Assembly: GCA_007128515.1 (NCBI GenBank)
Contig: SKXI01000058.1
Span: 1-7,611 of the forward strand
Length of the DNA stretch: 7,611 bases
DNA from: Halococcaceae archaeon
Lineage (GTDB): Archaea > Halobacteriota > Halobacteria > Halobacteriales > Halalkalicoccaceae
Direction of reading: 5' to 3'
Position numbers and translations under genes: made by a program. The notes below the pieces were generated by a model. The model made no database searches. It saw only the letters and a list, made by a program, of their open reading frames with translations, and had not been told where the DNA came from. This document shows positions 1 through 6,423 of this stretch, one piece after another (the stretch's first letter is position 1; each line of letters opens with the position of its first letter).

Positions 1-797
1 GTGATGAGCACGATGCTCATCCCCGTCTCGGCCTGCAGGTCCCGGAGCAGGTTGAGGATCTGTGCCTGGATGGTGACGTCGAGCGCCGTCGTCGGTTCGT
101 CCGCGATCAGCACGTCGGGTTCGCCGGCGAGCGCCTGCGCGATCATCGCCCGCTGGAGCATCCCGCCCGAGAACTGGTGGGGGTACTCCTCGGCTCGCGC
201 GGCCGGGTCGGGAATGCCGACCTGTTCGAGCAGCGTCACCGCGCGCTCGTGGCTCCCGTCGGTGACGTACTCGTTGGAGGGGTACACGAGCGAGCTCAGG
301 TAGGAGGCGAGGCCGTAGCCCTGGGTCCGCGAGCGGGTCGACCGGGGGTTCGCCCGGGCCCTGCGCTGGACCTCGACCGCCTCCGCGATCTGCTCTCCCA
401 CCGTTATCGAGGGGTTGAAACTGCTCATCGGGTCCTGGAAGATCATGCTGAACGCCGATCCCCGCAGCGCCCGGCGCTCGCCTTTCGAGAGCCGCAGCAG
501 GTCGACGAACCCGCCGTCGACCGCCTCCGGTCGTTTCGAGCCCATCTCCTCGGCCAGCGCCTCGTTCCGGTACCAGAGCTCTCCCTCCACCACCCGCCCG
601 GGCGACTCCACGAGGTCGAGCACCGAGAGCGCGGTAACGCTCTTGCCGCTGCCCGACTCGCCGACGATACCGAAGATCTCGCCCGCACGCACGTCGAAGC
701 TCACCGATTCGACCGCGTTCACCTGCCCCTCGTCCGTGAAGAAGCGGGTGGTGAGGTCCCTGACCCTGAGGACGTCGCGTTCAGGCACCGCCACCAC
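1..797 (-). CDS. dppD: Oligopeptide/dipeptide ABC transporter ATP-binding protein (DppD type), 3'-truncated by window edge
   Basis: Cytoplasmic ATPase that powers the importer encoded upstream. Numbering from the GTG at 788, the protein shows Walker A GESGSGKS (43-50), Q-loop FQDP (117-120), ABC signature FSGGMLQR (206-213) and Walker B with D-loop, [12 protein letters not shown] (226-237). The reading frame runs off position 1 just after SIVLIT, immediately before the expected H-loop His, so the H-loop and the C-terminal oligopeptide-transporter extension are not visible. A roughly 30-residue stretch (146-175) lies between Q-loop and signature. Start choice is uncertain: in-frame GTG codons lie at 806, 797, 794 and 788. 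I chose 797 because GGAGG at 811-807 sits 9 nt before it; 788 is the main alternative. The gene overlaps the end of the dppC-like gene, implying translational coupling. Family assignment is firm; the substrate (dipeptide, oligopeptide, nickel or other) cannot be read from sequence. Confidence 0.93.
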   Translation of the reverse strand, partial: MVAVPERDVLRVRDLTTRFFTDEGQVNAVESVSFDVRAGEIFGIVGESGSGKSVTALSVLDLVESPGRVVEGELWYRNEALAEEMGSKRPEAVDGGFVDLLRLSKGERRALRGSAFSMIFQDPMSSFNPSITVGEQIAEAVEVQRRARANPRSTRSRTQGYGLASYLSSLVYPSNEYVTDGSHERAVTLLEQVGIPDPAARAEEYPHQFSGGMLQRAMIAQALAGEPDVLIADEPTTALDVTIQAQILNLLRDLQAETGMSIVLI

Positions 798-1791
798 CCC
801 CCGCACCCTCCAGCCCCGGATCGAGGGCGTCGCGAAGCCAGTCCCCGAGGAGGTTGATGCTGACGACGCTCACGACGATCGCGAGCCCGGGCATGCTCGC
901 GATCCACCAGGAGGTGGCGAGTCGGTCACGGCCCTGTGCGATGTCGAAGCCCCACGAGAGCGTCGTCCCCGAGAAGCCGAGAAACGAGAGCGAACTCTCG
1001 AGGAGGATGATCGCGGCGACCTGGATCGTCGCGAGCACGAGGATCGGCGTGACGCTGTTGGGCAGGACGTGCTTTCGGATGATGTAGCTGTCGCTCGCGC
1101 CGATCGAGCGGGCGGCTTTGACGTACTCCTCGCCGCGGACCGAAAGCGCCTCGCCCCGGGCGATCCGGGCGAACCAGACCCAGTTGACCAGCGCGACGAC
1201 GAGGGTGACGGTCCCGGGGAAGACGAACCGTTCGGGCCGATCGGCGACGAGGCCGAGCTCGACCCAGGGGTCGGGAACGAGCAGGCGGCCGGAGCCGAAC
1301 ATCGCGATGAGCGCGATGGCGAGGACGAGCGCCGGGAACGCGAGCATGATGTCCGCGAAACGCATCAGGCCGTCGTCGACCTTCCCGCCGTAGTAGCCCG
1401 CGACCATCCCGACGCTCACGCCGGAGACCGCGGCGAGCGCCGTCCCGATGATCCCGACGAGCAGCGAGGTCCGCGCGCCGTAGATCACCCGCGAGAGCAT
1501 GTCCCGGCCGAGCGCGTCGGTCCCCATCGGGTGGGCGGTCGTCCCCGCGACCTCCTCCTCGACGCGGGTCATCTCGCCGTCGACCATCGCCGTCGTCTCG
1601 GTCGTCGTCGAGACGCCGAGCGGCGGGAGGTTCGATCCGGCGAGCTCCTGTGTCGTCGGGTCGTACGGCGCGATGAAGGGCGCGAAGAGCGCGACGAGGA
1701 AGATGAGGACGGCCGTCACGAGCGCGACCTTCGCCATCAGGCTGTGTCTCAGCTCGCGTTTGAGGTTCCGTTTCGTTCTGTCCGTGAGCAT
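781..1791 (-). CDS. dppC: ABC transporter permease, DppC/OppC type
   Basis: Inner permease subunit of a peptide/nickel-family ABC importer (binding-protein-dependent transport inner membrane component), 336 aa, normal for the family. About six membrane segments are visible (roughly 20-43, 108-133, 144-167, 193-211, 247-270, 300-318). The family hallmark HPMGTDALGRDMLSRVIYGAR (87-107) precedes the second segment. The cytoplasmic EAA loop that docks on the ATPase runs from about 222 to 245 (EYVKAARSIGAS, then KHVLPN). A polar, Thr/Glu-rich extracytoplasmic stretch (60-85) and a Gly-rich C-terminus (330-336) are lineage-type additions. The ATG overlaps the TGA of the dppB-like gene by one base (TGATG), and AGGTGATC at 1807-1800 is a strong Shine-Dalgarno site for this start. 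It is co-transcribed between dppB and dppD. Function is confident at family level only. Confidence 0.95.
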   Translation of the reverse strand: MLTDRTKRNLKRELRHSLMAKVALVTAVLIFLVALFAPFIAPYDPTTQELAGSNLPPLGVSTTTETTAMVDGEMTRVEEEVAGTTAHPMGTDALGRDMLSRVIYGARTSLLVGIIGTALAAVSGVSVGMVAGYYGGKVDDGLMRFADIMLAFPALVLAIALIAMFGSGRLLVPDPWVELGLVADRPERFVFPGTVTLVVALVNWVWFARIARGEALSVRGEEYVKAARSIGASDSYIIRKHVLPNSVTPILVLATIQVAAIILLESSLSFLGFSGTTLSWGFDIAQGRDRLATSWWIASMPGLAIVVSVVSINLLGDWLRDALDPGLEGAGGGGGA

Positions 1792-2780
1792 CAGTCGTAG
1801 ATCACCTGCGGGTTGATCGTCGCGTACAGTACGTCGACGGCCGTGTTCACGATCACGAACCCGGCGCCGATGACGATCAACGAGCCCTGGATGATCGTCC
1901 AGTCACGGCTCGTGATCGCGTTGATCACGAGCGTCCCCAGCCCCGGCCAGGAGAAGACGAACTCCGTGATCACCGCCCCGCCGATCAGCGTCCCCAACTG
2001 TAACCCGAGGATCGTCACGATCGGGATCAGCGTGTTCCGCAGCACGTGTTTGTACCGGACCAGGGTCTCGGGCAGCCCCTTCGCGCGCGTCGCCCGCACG
2101 TAGGACTTCCCGAGTTCGTCGAGCATTCCGCTTCGCGTGAGCCGGACGATCAGCGCCGTGAAGTAGGTCCCGAGGGTGAGCGCCGGCAGGATCATGTGCG
2201 CGAGCCAGGTCCGGACCCCCGACACCTCGAGCTGGAAGACGAGCAGTTCGAGCGCGGGGAGCAGCCCGATCGGCCGCCTGCTCGTCGGTAGGAGTCCGAG
2301 GTTCACCGAGACGATCAGGATGAGCATGATTCCCAGCCAGAAGTTCGGCGTGCTGATGCCGACGAGCGAGAACGAGGTCGCCGCGTAGTCGGCGGGCTTG
2401 TGCCGTCGCGTCGCGCTGATCACGCCGAGCGGGATCGAGAAGACGAGCGCGACGAGCGTCGCCGCCACCGCGAGTTCGATCGTCGCGGGCAGCCTGGCGA
2501 AGACGCGGACCGCGGCTGGCGTCCCCGAGATGTACGAGTAGCCCATATCGCCCTGGAGCAGGCCGAAGAGGTAGTCGAAGTACTGGACGTAGATCGGCTG
2601 GTCGAGGCCGAGCTCCTGGGCGATCCGTGCCCGGAGCTCTGGCGATGCGTCGAGCGGGGCGACCGCGTCGACCGGGCTTCCCGGCGTGACGAACCGGAGG
2701 AGGAAGACGACGGTGATGACGCCCCAGATGACGAACAGCCCCTGGAGCACTCGGCGGAGGACGAACCGTACTAGCGACAT
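1791..2780 (-). CDS. dppB: ABC transporter permease, DppB/OppB type
   Basis: First permease of the importer, 329 aa, usual length. The protein begins with MSLVRFVLRRVLQ and the first membrane helix (about 10-31), as DppB proteins do. It then carries the conserved extracytoplasmic region with LGLDQPIYVQYFDYL (57-71) and GDMGYSY (77-83). Further helices lie near 100-122, 136-160, 195-213, 255-277 and 297-319. The EAA loop is at 226-249 (SYVRATRAKGLPE, then KHVLRN), followed by FSWPGLG (276-282), a DppB signature. It starts 33 bp after the stop codon of the binding-protein gene, and I see no strong Shine-Dalgarno or separate promoter there, so it is most likely read through from the dppA promoter. 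It pairs with the dppC-like subunit to form the transmembrane channel. Confidence 0.95.
   Translation of the reverse strand: MSLVRFVLRRVLQGLFVIWGVITVVFLLRFVTPGSPVDAVAPLDASPELRARIAQELGLDQPIYVQYFDYLFGLLQGDMGYSYISGTPAAVRVFARLPATIELAVAATLVALVFSIPLGVISATRRHKPADYAATSFSLVGISTPNFWLGIMLILIVSVNLGLLPTSRRPIGLLPALELLVFQLEVSGVRTWLAHMILPALTLGTYFTALIVRLTRSGMLDELGKSYVRATRAKGLPETLVRYKHVLRNTLIPIVTILGLQLGTLIGGAVITEFVFSWPGLGTLVINAITSRDWTIIQGSLIVIGAGFVIVNTAVDVLYATINPQVIYD
1800..1807 (-). promoter_or_regulatory. Shine-Dalgarno site for the dppC-like gene, inside the dppB-like coding end
   Basis: Minus-strand AGGTGATC is an 8-base match to the haloarchaeal anti-Shine-Dalgarno and ends 8 nt before the ATG at 1791. 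It lies within the last codons of the dppB-like gene, whose conserved-looking tail INPQVIYD encodes it. It supports this start and independent ribosome loading within the polycistron. Confidence 0.7.
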
Positions 2781-2813
2781 TCAGTATATCTCGGTTGTAG
2801 TTCGCACGCGATG

Positions 2814-4466
2814 TTACTGCAGACCCATCTCCCTCGCGAGGATGTGTTCGTCCTGTCTCGCCTCCCAGTCGAGCCGGTCGCTGATGCCGTAGACGCTGTA
2901 CTGGCGGTTGAGGAAGATCCACGGCGCCTGTTCGTTGAGGTACTCGTTGGTCTCCTGGAGGGTCCCCTCTCGCGTCTCCTCGTCCGGCTCGTTCTGTGCC
3001 TCCTCGATCAGGCCGTAGACCTCCTCGTCGACGAACGCCTGGGTCGCCGTCCCCTCGCCGAACCAGGGGATGATCGTCTGGCTCGCGTCGAAGGTGGTGT
3101 TGCCCCAGCCGATCATGAAGAACTCGGGGGAGGTGTCGAGGTCGCCGTCGAGGATCTCGTCGGCGAGACTGGAGAACTCGCGCTGTTCGAGGTCACAGCT
3201 GACGTTCGGGAGGTCGTCGATGTAGCCCGACACCGCCTGTGCGATCTCGATGTCGCCCAGGTACCGACCCGCCGGCGCGTGGAGTTCGATCTCCGCACCC
3301 GAGTAGCCGCTCTCGTCGACCAGCTCCTCGGCCATCTCCGGGTCGTACGGATACGGCTCGATCTCCTCGTTGTAGCCGGTGTAGCCCTCGAGCGTCGGCT
3401 GCCCGGTCGCGTCGCCGAAGCCCGCGAGGATCTCGTCGATGATCGTCTCCAGGTCGATCGCGTAGTTCATCGCCTGCCGGAACTCGACCGAGTCGAACGG
3501 CTCGACGTTGTTCCGCATCGGCATGAACAGCACGCGCGTGCTCGGGACCGCTTCGATCGTCGTCCCGTCCTCGTCCTCGACGCGCGGGGCGTCCTGTGGG
3601 GGCACGCTCTCGACCACGTCGCTCTCGCCGGCGAGCAGGCTGTTCACCCGCGTGCTCGACTCCGAGGCCGAGTCGTAGACGACCTCCTCGACCTCGACCT
3701 CGTCGCCCCAGTAGTCGTCGTAGACGACGAACCGGGCGAACTCGTCCTCAGTGAACTCGTCTAGCTGGTACGGCCCGGTCCCGTTGATGTCCTGGCCGAC
3801 CTCGTCGCCCATCTCCTCGGTCCACGACTCCTGCATCACCTGGCAGTACGACGCGAAGTTGTTGAACACCATCGGGTTCACGCCGTCGGAGGTGACGACC
3901 AGGGCGTCGTCGCCGTCGGGTTCGGCGTCCACGACGCCCGCGAGCTGGTCGGCCTGGGGGCTCACGATGCCGACGTCCTCGTCGACGACCCGGAGGATGC
4001 TGTAGGCGACGTCCTCCATCGTCAGCTCGTCGCCGTTGTGGAACGTGACGCCGTCCCTGAACTCGAAACGTACCTCGCCCTCCTCCTCGTCGATGTACTC
4101 CCAGTCGGTCGCGAGCCCCTCACGGATCGTCCCGTCGGGTTCGCGGTCGAGCAGCCCCTCGTACGCCTGGAGGATCACGTTGTCCGTCGGCGTCTCCCGG
4201 TGGTCCTGTGGGTCGAGCGTCGACGCGAACTGCCCCTGGGTGATCGTCACCGAGGTGTCGTCGTCGTCGGTCTCGACGTCGTCGTCGGCCTCGTCGACGT
4301 CGTCGGTCTCGACGTCGTCCGCGTCCGCGTCGTCGTCGGGGTCCTCGGGGTCGTCCGGGTCCTCGCCCTCGAGACAGCCGGCCAGCATCGCGCTCGCCGT
4401 CGCGGCTCCCGCGAACCGGAGATACGTCCGTCGACCGACCGCCCGACCGCGTCGTTCTGGTGCCAT
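2814..4466 (-). CDS. dppA: Peptide/nickel ABC transporter substrate-binding lipoprotein (DppA type, SBP_bac_5), Tat-exported
   Basis: Extracellular substrate-binding protein of the importer, 550 aa. The N-terminus is a twin-arginine signal (GRRTYLRF, 11-18) with a short hydrophobic stretch and a lipobox LAGC (28-31), so Cys31 is the likely lipid-anchored residue. An extremely acidic linker (34-70, almost only Asp and Glu) separates the anchor from the folded domain, as in many haloarchaeal Tat lipoproteins. The SBP family-5 fold is shown by TLDPQDHRETPTDNVILQAY (83-102), DGVTFHNGDELTMEDVAYS (138-156), the NGTGPYQL motif (228-235) and FRQAMNYAID (329-338). It heads the operon. An ATG at 4466 lies 25-29 nt downstream of a TATA box, giving a leaderless transcript. 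The ligand is unknown; peptides are the default guess, but this family also binds nickel, sugars and other solutes. Confidence 0.93.
   Translation of the reverse strand: MAPERRGRAVGRRTYLRFAGAATASAMLAGCLEGEDPDDPEDPDDDADADDVETDDVDEADDDVETDDDDTSVTITQGQFASTLDPQDHRETPTDNVILQAYEGLLDREPDGTIREGLATDWEYIDEEEGEVRFEFRDGVTFHNGDELTMEDVAYSILRVVDEDVGIVSPQADQLAGVVDAEPDGDDALVVTSDGVNPMVFNNFASYCQVMQESWTEEMGDEVGQDINGTGPYQLDEFTEDEFARFVVYDDYWGDEVEVEEVVYDSASESSTRVNSLLAGESDVVESVPPQDAPRVEDEDGTTIEAVPSTRVLFMPMRNNVEPFDSVEFRQAMNYAIDLETIIDEILAGFGDATGQPTLEGYTGYNEEIEPYPYDPEMAEELVDESGYSGAEIELHAPAGRYLGDIEIAQAVSGYIDDLPNVSCDLEQREFSSLADEILDGDLDTSPEFFMIGWGNTTFDASQTIIPWFGEGTATQAFVDEEVYGLIEEAQNEPDEETREGTLQETNEYLNEQAPWIFLNRQYSVYGISDRLDWEARQDEHILAREMGLQ
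4262..4319 (-). repeat. Internal 22-bp direct repeat in the acidic linker of the dppA-like gene
   Basis: Copies at 4262-4283 and 4298-4319 are identical and offset by 36 bp (12 codons), so frame is kept. They lie inside a longer GTC/GAC-rich low-complexity tract (about 4255-4370) coding the Asp/Glu linker; in protein the repeated unit is DDVETDD. Linker length is expected to vary by slippage or unequal recombination in units of three bases. Confidence 0.75.
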
Positions 4467-4479
4467 GAATTCATCTCAC

Positions 4480-4500
4480 AAAGCAGGAGGATATAGCTTT
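4480..4500. promoter_or_regulatory. Possible operator: inverted repeat enclosing the dpp TATA box
   Basis: AAAGC (4480-4484) and GCTTT (4496-4500) form a 5-bp inverted repeat with an 11-bp spacer. One arm overlaps the BRE and the spacer holds the TATA box, so a bound dimer would compete with TBP/TFB. Arms this short can arise by chance; no binding protein is encoded in view. Confidence 0.25.
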
Positions 4501-4503
4501 CGA
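4489..4503 (-). promoter_or_regulatory. Leaderless core promoter of the dpp-like operon (BRE + TATA)
   Basis: Read on the minus strand, this is CGAAAGCTATAT, close to the haloarchaeal BRE/TATA pattern cGAAAnnTTATA. TATAT occupies 4495-4491, so its centre is 27 nt before the dppA-like ATG at 4466. That is the distance expected if transcription starts at the start codon itself. No convincing Shine-Dalgarno lies before that ATG, consistent with leaderless initiation. Confidence 0.7.
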
Positions 4504-4526
4504 CTAACTGTCCGCAGAGGCAGTGA

Positions 4527-4557
4527 CGAACCGATCTCCGGCTGTTTCGGTGGTTCG
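4527..4557. promoter_or_regulatory. Possible shared regulatory inverted repeat in the divergent promoter region
   Basis: CGAACC (4527-4532) and GGTTCG (4552-4557) are perfect inverted arms 19 bp apart, placed between the two divergent core promoters (dpp operon to the left, RNase H-like gene to the right). The position would suit a regulator acting on both genes, but the arms are only 6 bp and the call is tentative. Confidence 0.2.
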
Positions 4558-4579
4558 CGTTCGGTCTCCTCGATTGACG

Positions 4580-4593
4580 TGAAACTTATATTT
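4580..4593 (+). promoter_or_regulatory. Leaderless core promoter of the RNase H-like gene (BRE + TATA)
   Basis: GAAACTTATAT at 4581-4591 fits the haloarchaeal BRE/TATA pattern almost exactly. The TATA centre (about 4588) is 26 nt before the ATG at 4614, so the predicted transcript begins at or next to the start codon. There is no Shine-Dalgarno site. This strongly supports 4614 as the true start. Confidence 0.75.
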
Positions 4594-4600
4594 CTGGGAC

Positions 4601-4613
4601 GGTATGTGATACC
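4601..4613. promoter_or_regulatory. Possible operator: GGTAT-GTG-ATACC inverted repeat just before the RNase H-like start
   Basis: Perfect 5-bp arms around a 3-bp centre end at the base before the ATG, that is at about -13 to -1 relative to the predicted leaderless transcription start. A protein bound here would block initiation. The site stays outside the transcript if transcription begins at 4614, so it would act as DNA rather than as an RNA hairpin. Confidence 0.3.
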
Positions 4614-5240
4614 ATGGCCACCTATGGCCGTCGGTCCCTCCGTGATCGCTTCGACCTCGCATCGACCCCGCACATCGCCCACCCGCCGCGGACCCACCAC
4701 CGCGACTTCTACGTCGCGACGGACGGCTCGTTCCGGTGCGCCACGGGCGAGGCGGGCCTCGGTGTCGTGATCGAGACCAGGGACGGGGCGCGTGTCGCCC
4801 GGCGCGCGCTCTCGACTGACGCCCCGGACAACAACGTCGCCGAGTATCGGGCGCTCCACCTCGGCCTCGACGTCCTCGCCGCACACGCGTCACCCTCGGC
4901 CCGTGTCGGCGTCCTCCTGGACCACGACCAGCTCGCGAGCAACGTCAACCTGGCGTCGCTCACGCGGGGTCAGCCCGACTGGGAGGCGCTCTCCGAACTC
5001 CGCGTCCCGCCCGCGAGTCGGTCCTACTGGCGAGCGATCCGCGCCCGCCTCGACTCGTTCGGCGAGCTCCGCGCGGCCGTCCTGGACGGCGGCGAGAACC
5101 CCGCCCACCCGCTCGCGAACACGCCCGAACGGTACGACCACGTCAACCGCGAGCCGGTTCGCCCCGCGTCGGCGCCCTCGGTGGCGGTCCCGCCGCCGTC
5201 GCGTGCCGACCGCCACGCGGCCGGTCACGCCGACGACTGA
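4614..5240 (+). CDS. RNase H-fold protein (RNase HI / reverse-transcriptase-like RVT_3 family), atypical active site
   Basis: A 208-aa soluble protein. After a basic, His/Pro-containing N-terminus (1-30) comes an RNase HI-type domain: FYVATDGSF (32-40; Asp37 matches the first catalytic Asp), GLGVVIE (48-54), NNVAEYRALHLGL (73-85; Glu77 matches the catalytic Glu), then VLLDHDQLASNVN (100-112), where family members have a D-S/T-Q motif. The ENPAHPLAN segment (161-169) matches the place where canonical enzymes carry N-x-A-D-x-L-A, so His164 stands in for the last Asp. The C-terminal 28 residues are Pro/Ala-rich and look unstructured. Canonical activity would be cutting RNA in RNA-DNA hybrids; whether this version is active is open. 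It is monocistronic from a leaderless promoter, and its last 16 bp overlap the end of the convergent M24-like gene. Confidence 0.85.
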   Translation: MATYGRRSLRDRFDLASTPHIAHPPRTHHRDFYVATDGSFRCATGEAGLGVVIETRDGARVARRALSTDAPDNNVAEYRALHLGLDVLAAHASPSARVGVLLDHDQLASNVNLASLTRGQPDWEALSELRVPPASRSYWRAIRARLDSFGELRAAVLDGGENPAHPLANTPERYDHVNREPVRPASAPSVAVPPPSRADRHAAGHADD

Positions 5241-6301
5241 TAGGTCGACGGCCGCTCCAGCACGGCTTCGCCAACCCGAACCGTCTCGGTGGGCCACCCG
5301 CCCGTCGCCGTGAGTACCTCGAAGCCCTCCTCGCTGACCAGCACCGTGTCCTCGCTCTTCGCCCCCCGGACCGTCGGGTTCCAGGCGTAGGCCATCGGGA
5401 GGGCGACTCGCTCCGCACTCGCCGGCGTCGCGATCCACTCCCTCCCCGAGAACCCGGCGGCGCCACCCTGGTGGTGATGACGCCACTCGTCGGGCCAGCC
5501 CACCTCTACGTAGGCGTCCTGGATCGCTTCGAACACCTCGCTCGCGACGCCCCCAGAGCGGCCGACCCTCCGGGTGGCCGCCAGCGCCGCCGACTCTACT
5601 TCCATCGCCGCGCGGTGTCTCGGCGCGAGCCACTCCGGCGGATCGAACGCGACGGTTCGGGTGAGGCTCGCGAACAGCCCCTCGCGCTCGGCCGTCACCG
5701 AGACCAGCGCGTAGTCGCCCACCTCCACGTCGGTCGGGGTGTAGTGGCGGTATCGCGGTGCGCGGTGGCTCCCGCCCACGAGGGCGACCGGCGAGTCGAT
5801 GTCGGCGGCAGAGAGCCTCCCTCGGAGCGACGCTGCGACGGCTCGTTCGGTCGTCTCGGGTCCGATCTCCCGACAGACGCCTTCGACCGCTGCCGCCGCG
5901 TCCCGGCCGAGCGAGCGGTACGCCTCGACGTCCCGATCGCTCAGTGGCTGGCGGAGCGGCGAGGCGTCGATCCGGTCCATCCCACCTACGTCGAAGTCGG
6001 CCGCCGCCGGCGTCGGGGATCGATCCCTCACCGCCTCCGCGAGGCTGGTCTCGTACCAGGGGAACTCCGTGACCGGCGTCCCCTCGGGGAGCTCTTCGTC
6101 CCTGAGTCGTTGCGCCTCGATCGTGTTCGTCACCACCTCCACTCCCTCCCCGGTGTAGCCGGCCGCGGCGACGCCGACCTCTTCCCCACGGCTGACGACG
6201 TTGTTCCCCCGGGTGAGCCACGCGAAGCTCGCCGGTCGGGCGAACCAGACGGCCTCCAGACCCCGTTCGTCGAGATACCGATCGAGGCGTCTCTCTCTCA
6301 T
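5225..6301 (-). CDS. M24 (pita-bread fold) peptidase-like protein, metal ligands largely lost
   Basis: A 358-aa soluble protein with the two-domain layout of the creatinase/Xaa-Pro peptidase family: an N-terminal creatinase-like domain (about 1-120, with ARPASFAWLTRG at 21-32) and a C-terminal pita-bread domain (about 125-345). GDYALVSVTAEREGLFASLTRT (195-216 in full) aligns without gaps to the family's GDxxxxDxGAxxxGYxSDxTRT, but both ligand Asp are Ser (201 and 212). In the GHGIGxxxHE region (here 279-288) the ligand His is Gly280 and the catalytic His is Arg287. The ligand Glu of the E-P-G turn is Asn308, and only the last Glu (SEDTVLV, Glu317) is kept. It is probably not a metallopeptidase; a metal-free hydrolase like creatinase, or a binding protein, are alternatives. 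The gene is divergent from ctaA and overlaps the RNase H-like gene tail to tail. A weak CAGGG lies before the ATG. Confidence 0.88.
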   Translation of the reverse strand: MRERRLDRYLDERGLEAVWFARPASFAWLTRGNNVVSRGEEVGVAAAGYTGEGVEVVTNTIEAQRLRDEELPEGTPVTEFPWYETSLAEAVRDRSPTPAAADFDVGGMDRIDASPLRQPLSDRDVEAYRSLGRDAAAAVEGVCREIGPETTERAVAASLRGRLSAADIDSPVALVGGSHRAPRYRHYTPTDVEVGDYALVSVTAEREGLFASLTRTVAFDPPEWLAPRHRAAMEVESAALAATRRVGRSGGVASEVFEAIQDAYVEVGWPDEWRHHHQGGAAGFSGREWIATPASAERVALPMAYAWNPTVRGAKSEDTVLVSEEGFEVLTATGGWPTETVRVGEAVLERPSTYQSSA

Positions 6302-6381
6302 GCCGACCCTGACACCCGAACCACCACAAACCTGCCGGACGGTCGGACAGAGCTAAGTGCGCACCACCCCGAGGTCCATCC

Positions 6382-6423
6382 ATGCGACAGAGGGGACGGT
6401 CCTACCGGGGTGATCGGCCGTGA
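6382..6423 (+). CDS. Possible 13-codon leader ORF upstream of ctaA
   Basis: ATG at 6382 opens a short frame (MRQRGRSYRGDRP) whose TGA (6421-6423) overlaps the ctaA GTG by the GTGA arrangement, and it contains the ctaA Shine-Dalgarno site. A weak TATA-like CTAAG at 6353-6357 lies about 27 nt before this ATG, which would make it a leaderless leader ORF coupled to ctaA. The peptide is basic (five Arg in 13 residues), unlike typical haloarchaeal proteins, so chance is a serious alternative. Confidence 0.2.
   Translation: MRQRGRSYRGDRP
6407..6415 (+). promoter_or_regulatory. Shine-Dalgarno site deciding the ctaA start
   Basis: GGGGTGATC is nearly the full complement of the haloarchaeal 16S rRNA 3' end (GGAGGTGATC), and the stretch aligned with GGAGG ends 9 nt before the GTG at 6420. 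No other in-frame start is as well placed, so the GTG is preferred. The presence of this site also means the ctaA message has an untranslated or leader-ORF region, unlike the leaderless genes elsewhere in the window. Confidence 0.7.

Noticed and set aside
415..1800. Long plus-strand frame of 461 codons opposite the permease/ATPase genes
   Set aside because: Opposite-strand shadow in very GC-rich DNA. Its translation is low-complexity Arg/Glu/Asp, while the minus strand encodes clear DppC/DppD proteins with all family motifs.
2811..3764. Plus-strand frame of 317 codons opposite the substrate-binding protein gene
   Set aside because: Shadow frame rich in Val/Leu/Arg/Asp with no recognisable domain; the minus strand carries a complete Tat lipoprotein with SBP motifs.
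6336..6348. Two CGGAC units 8 bp apart in the M24/ctaA divergent region
   Set aside because: Too short to distinguish from chance in DNA of this base composition; no third unit or symmetry.
4890..6383. Minus-strand frame of 497 codons covering the M24-like gene in another frame
   Set aside because: Composition is Arg/Gly-rich without domains, and it also runs across the RNase H-like gene and the intergenic region; the 358-codon frame has the M24 family alignment.
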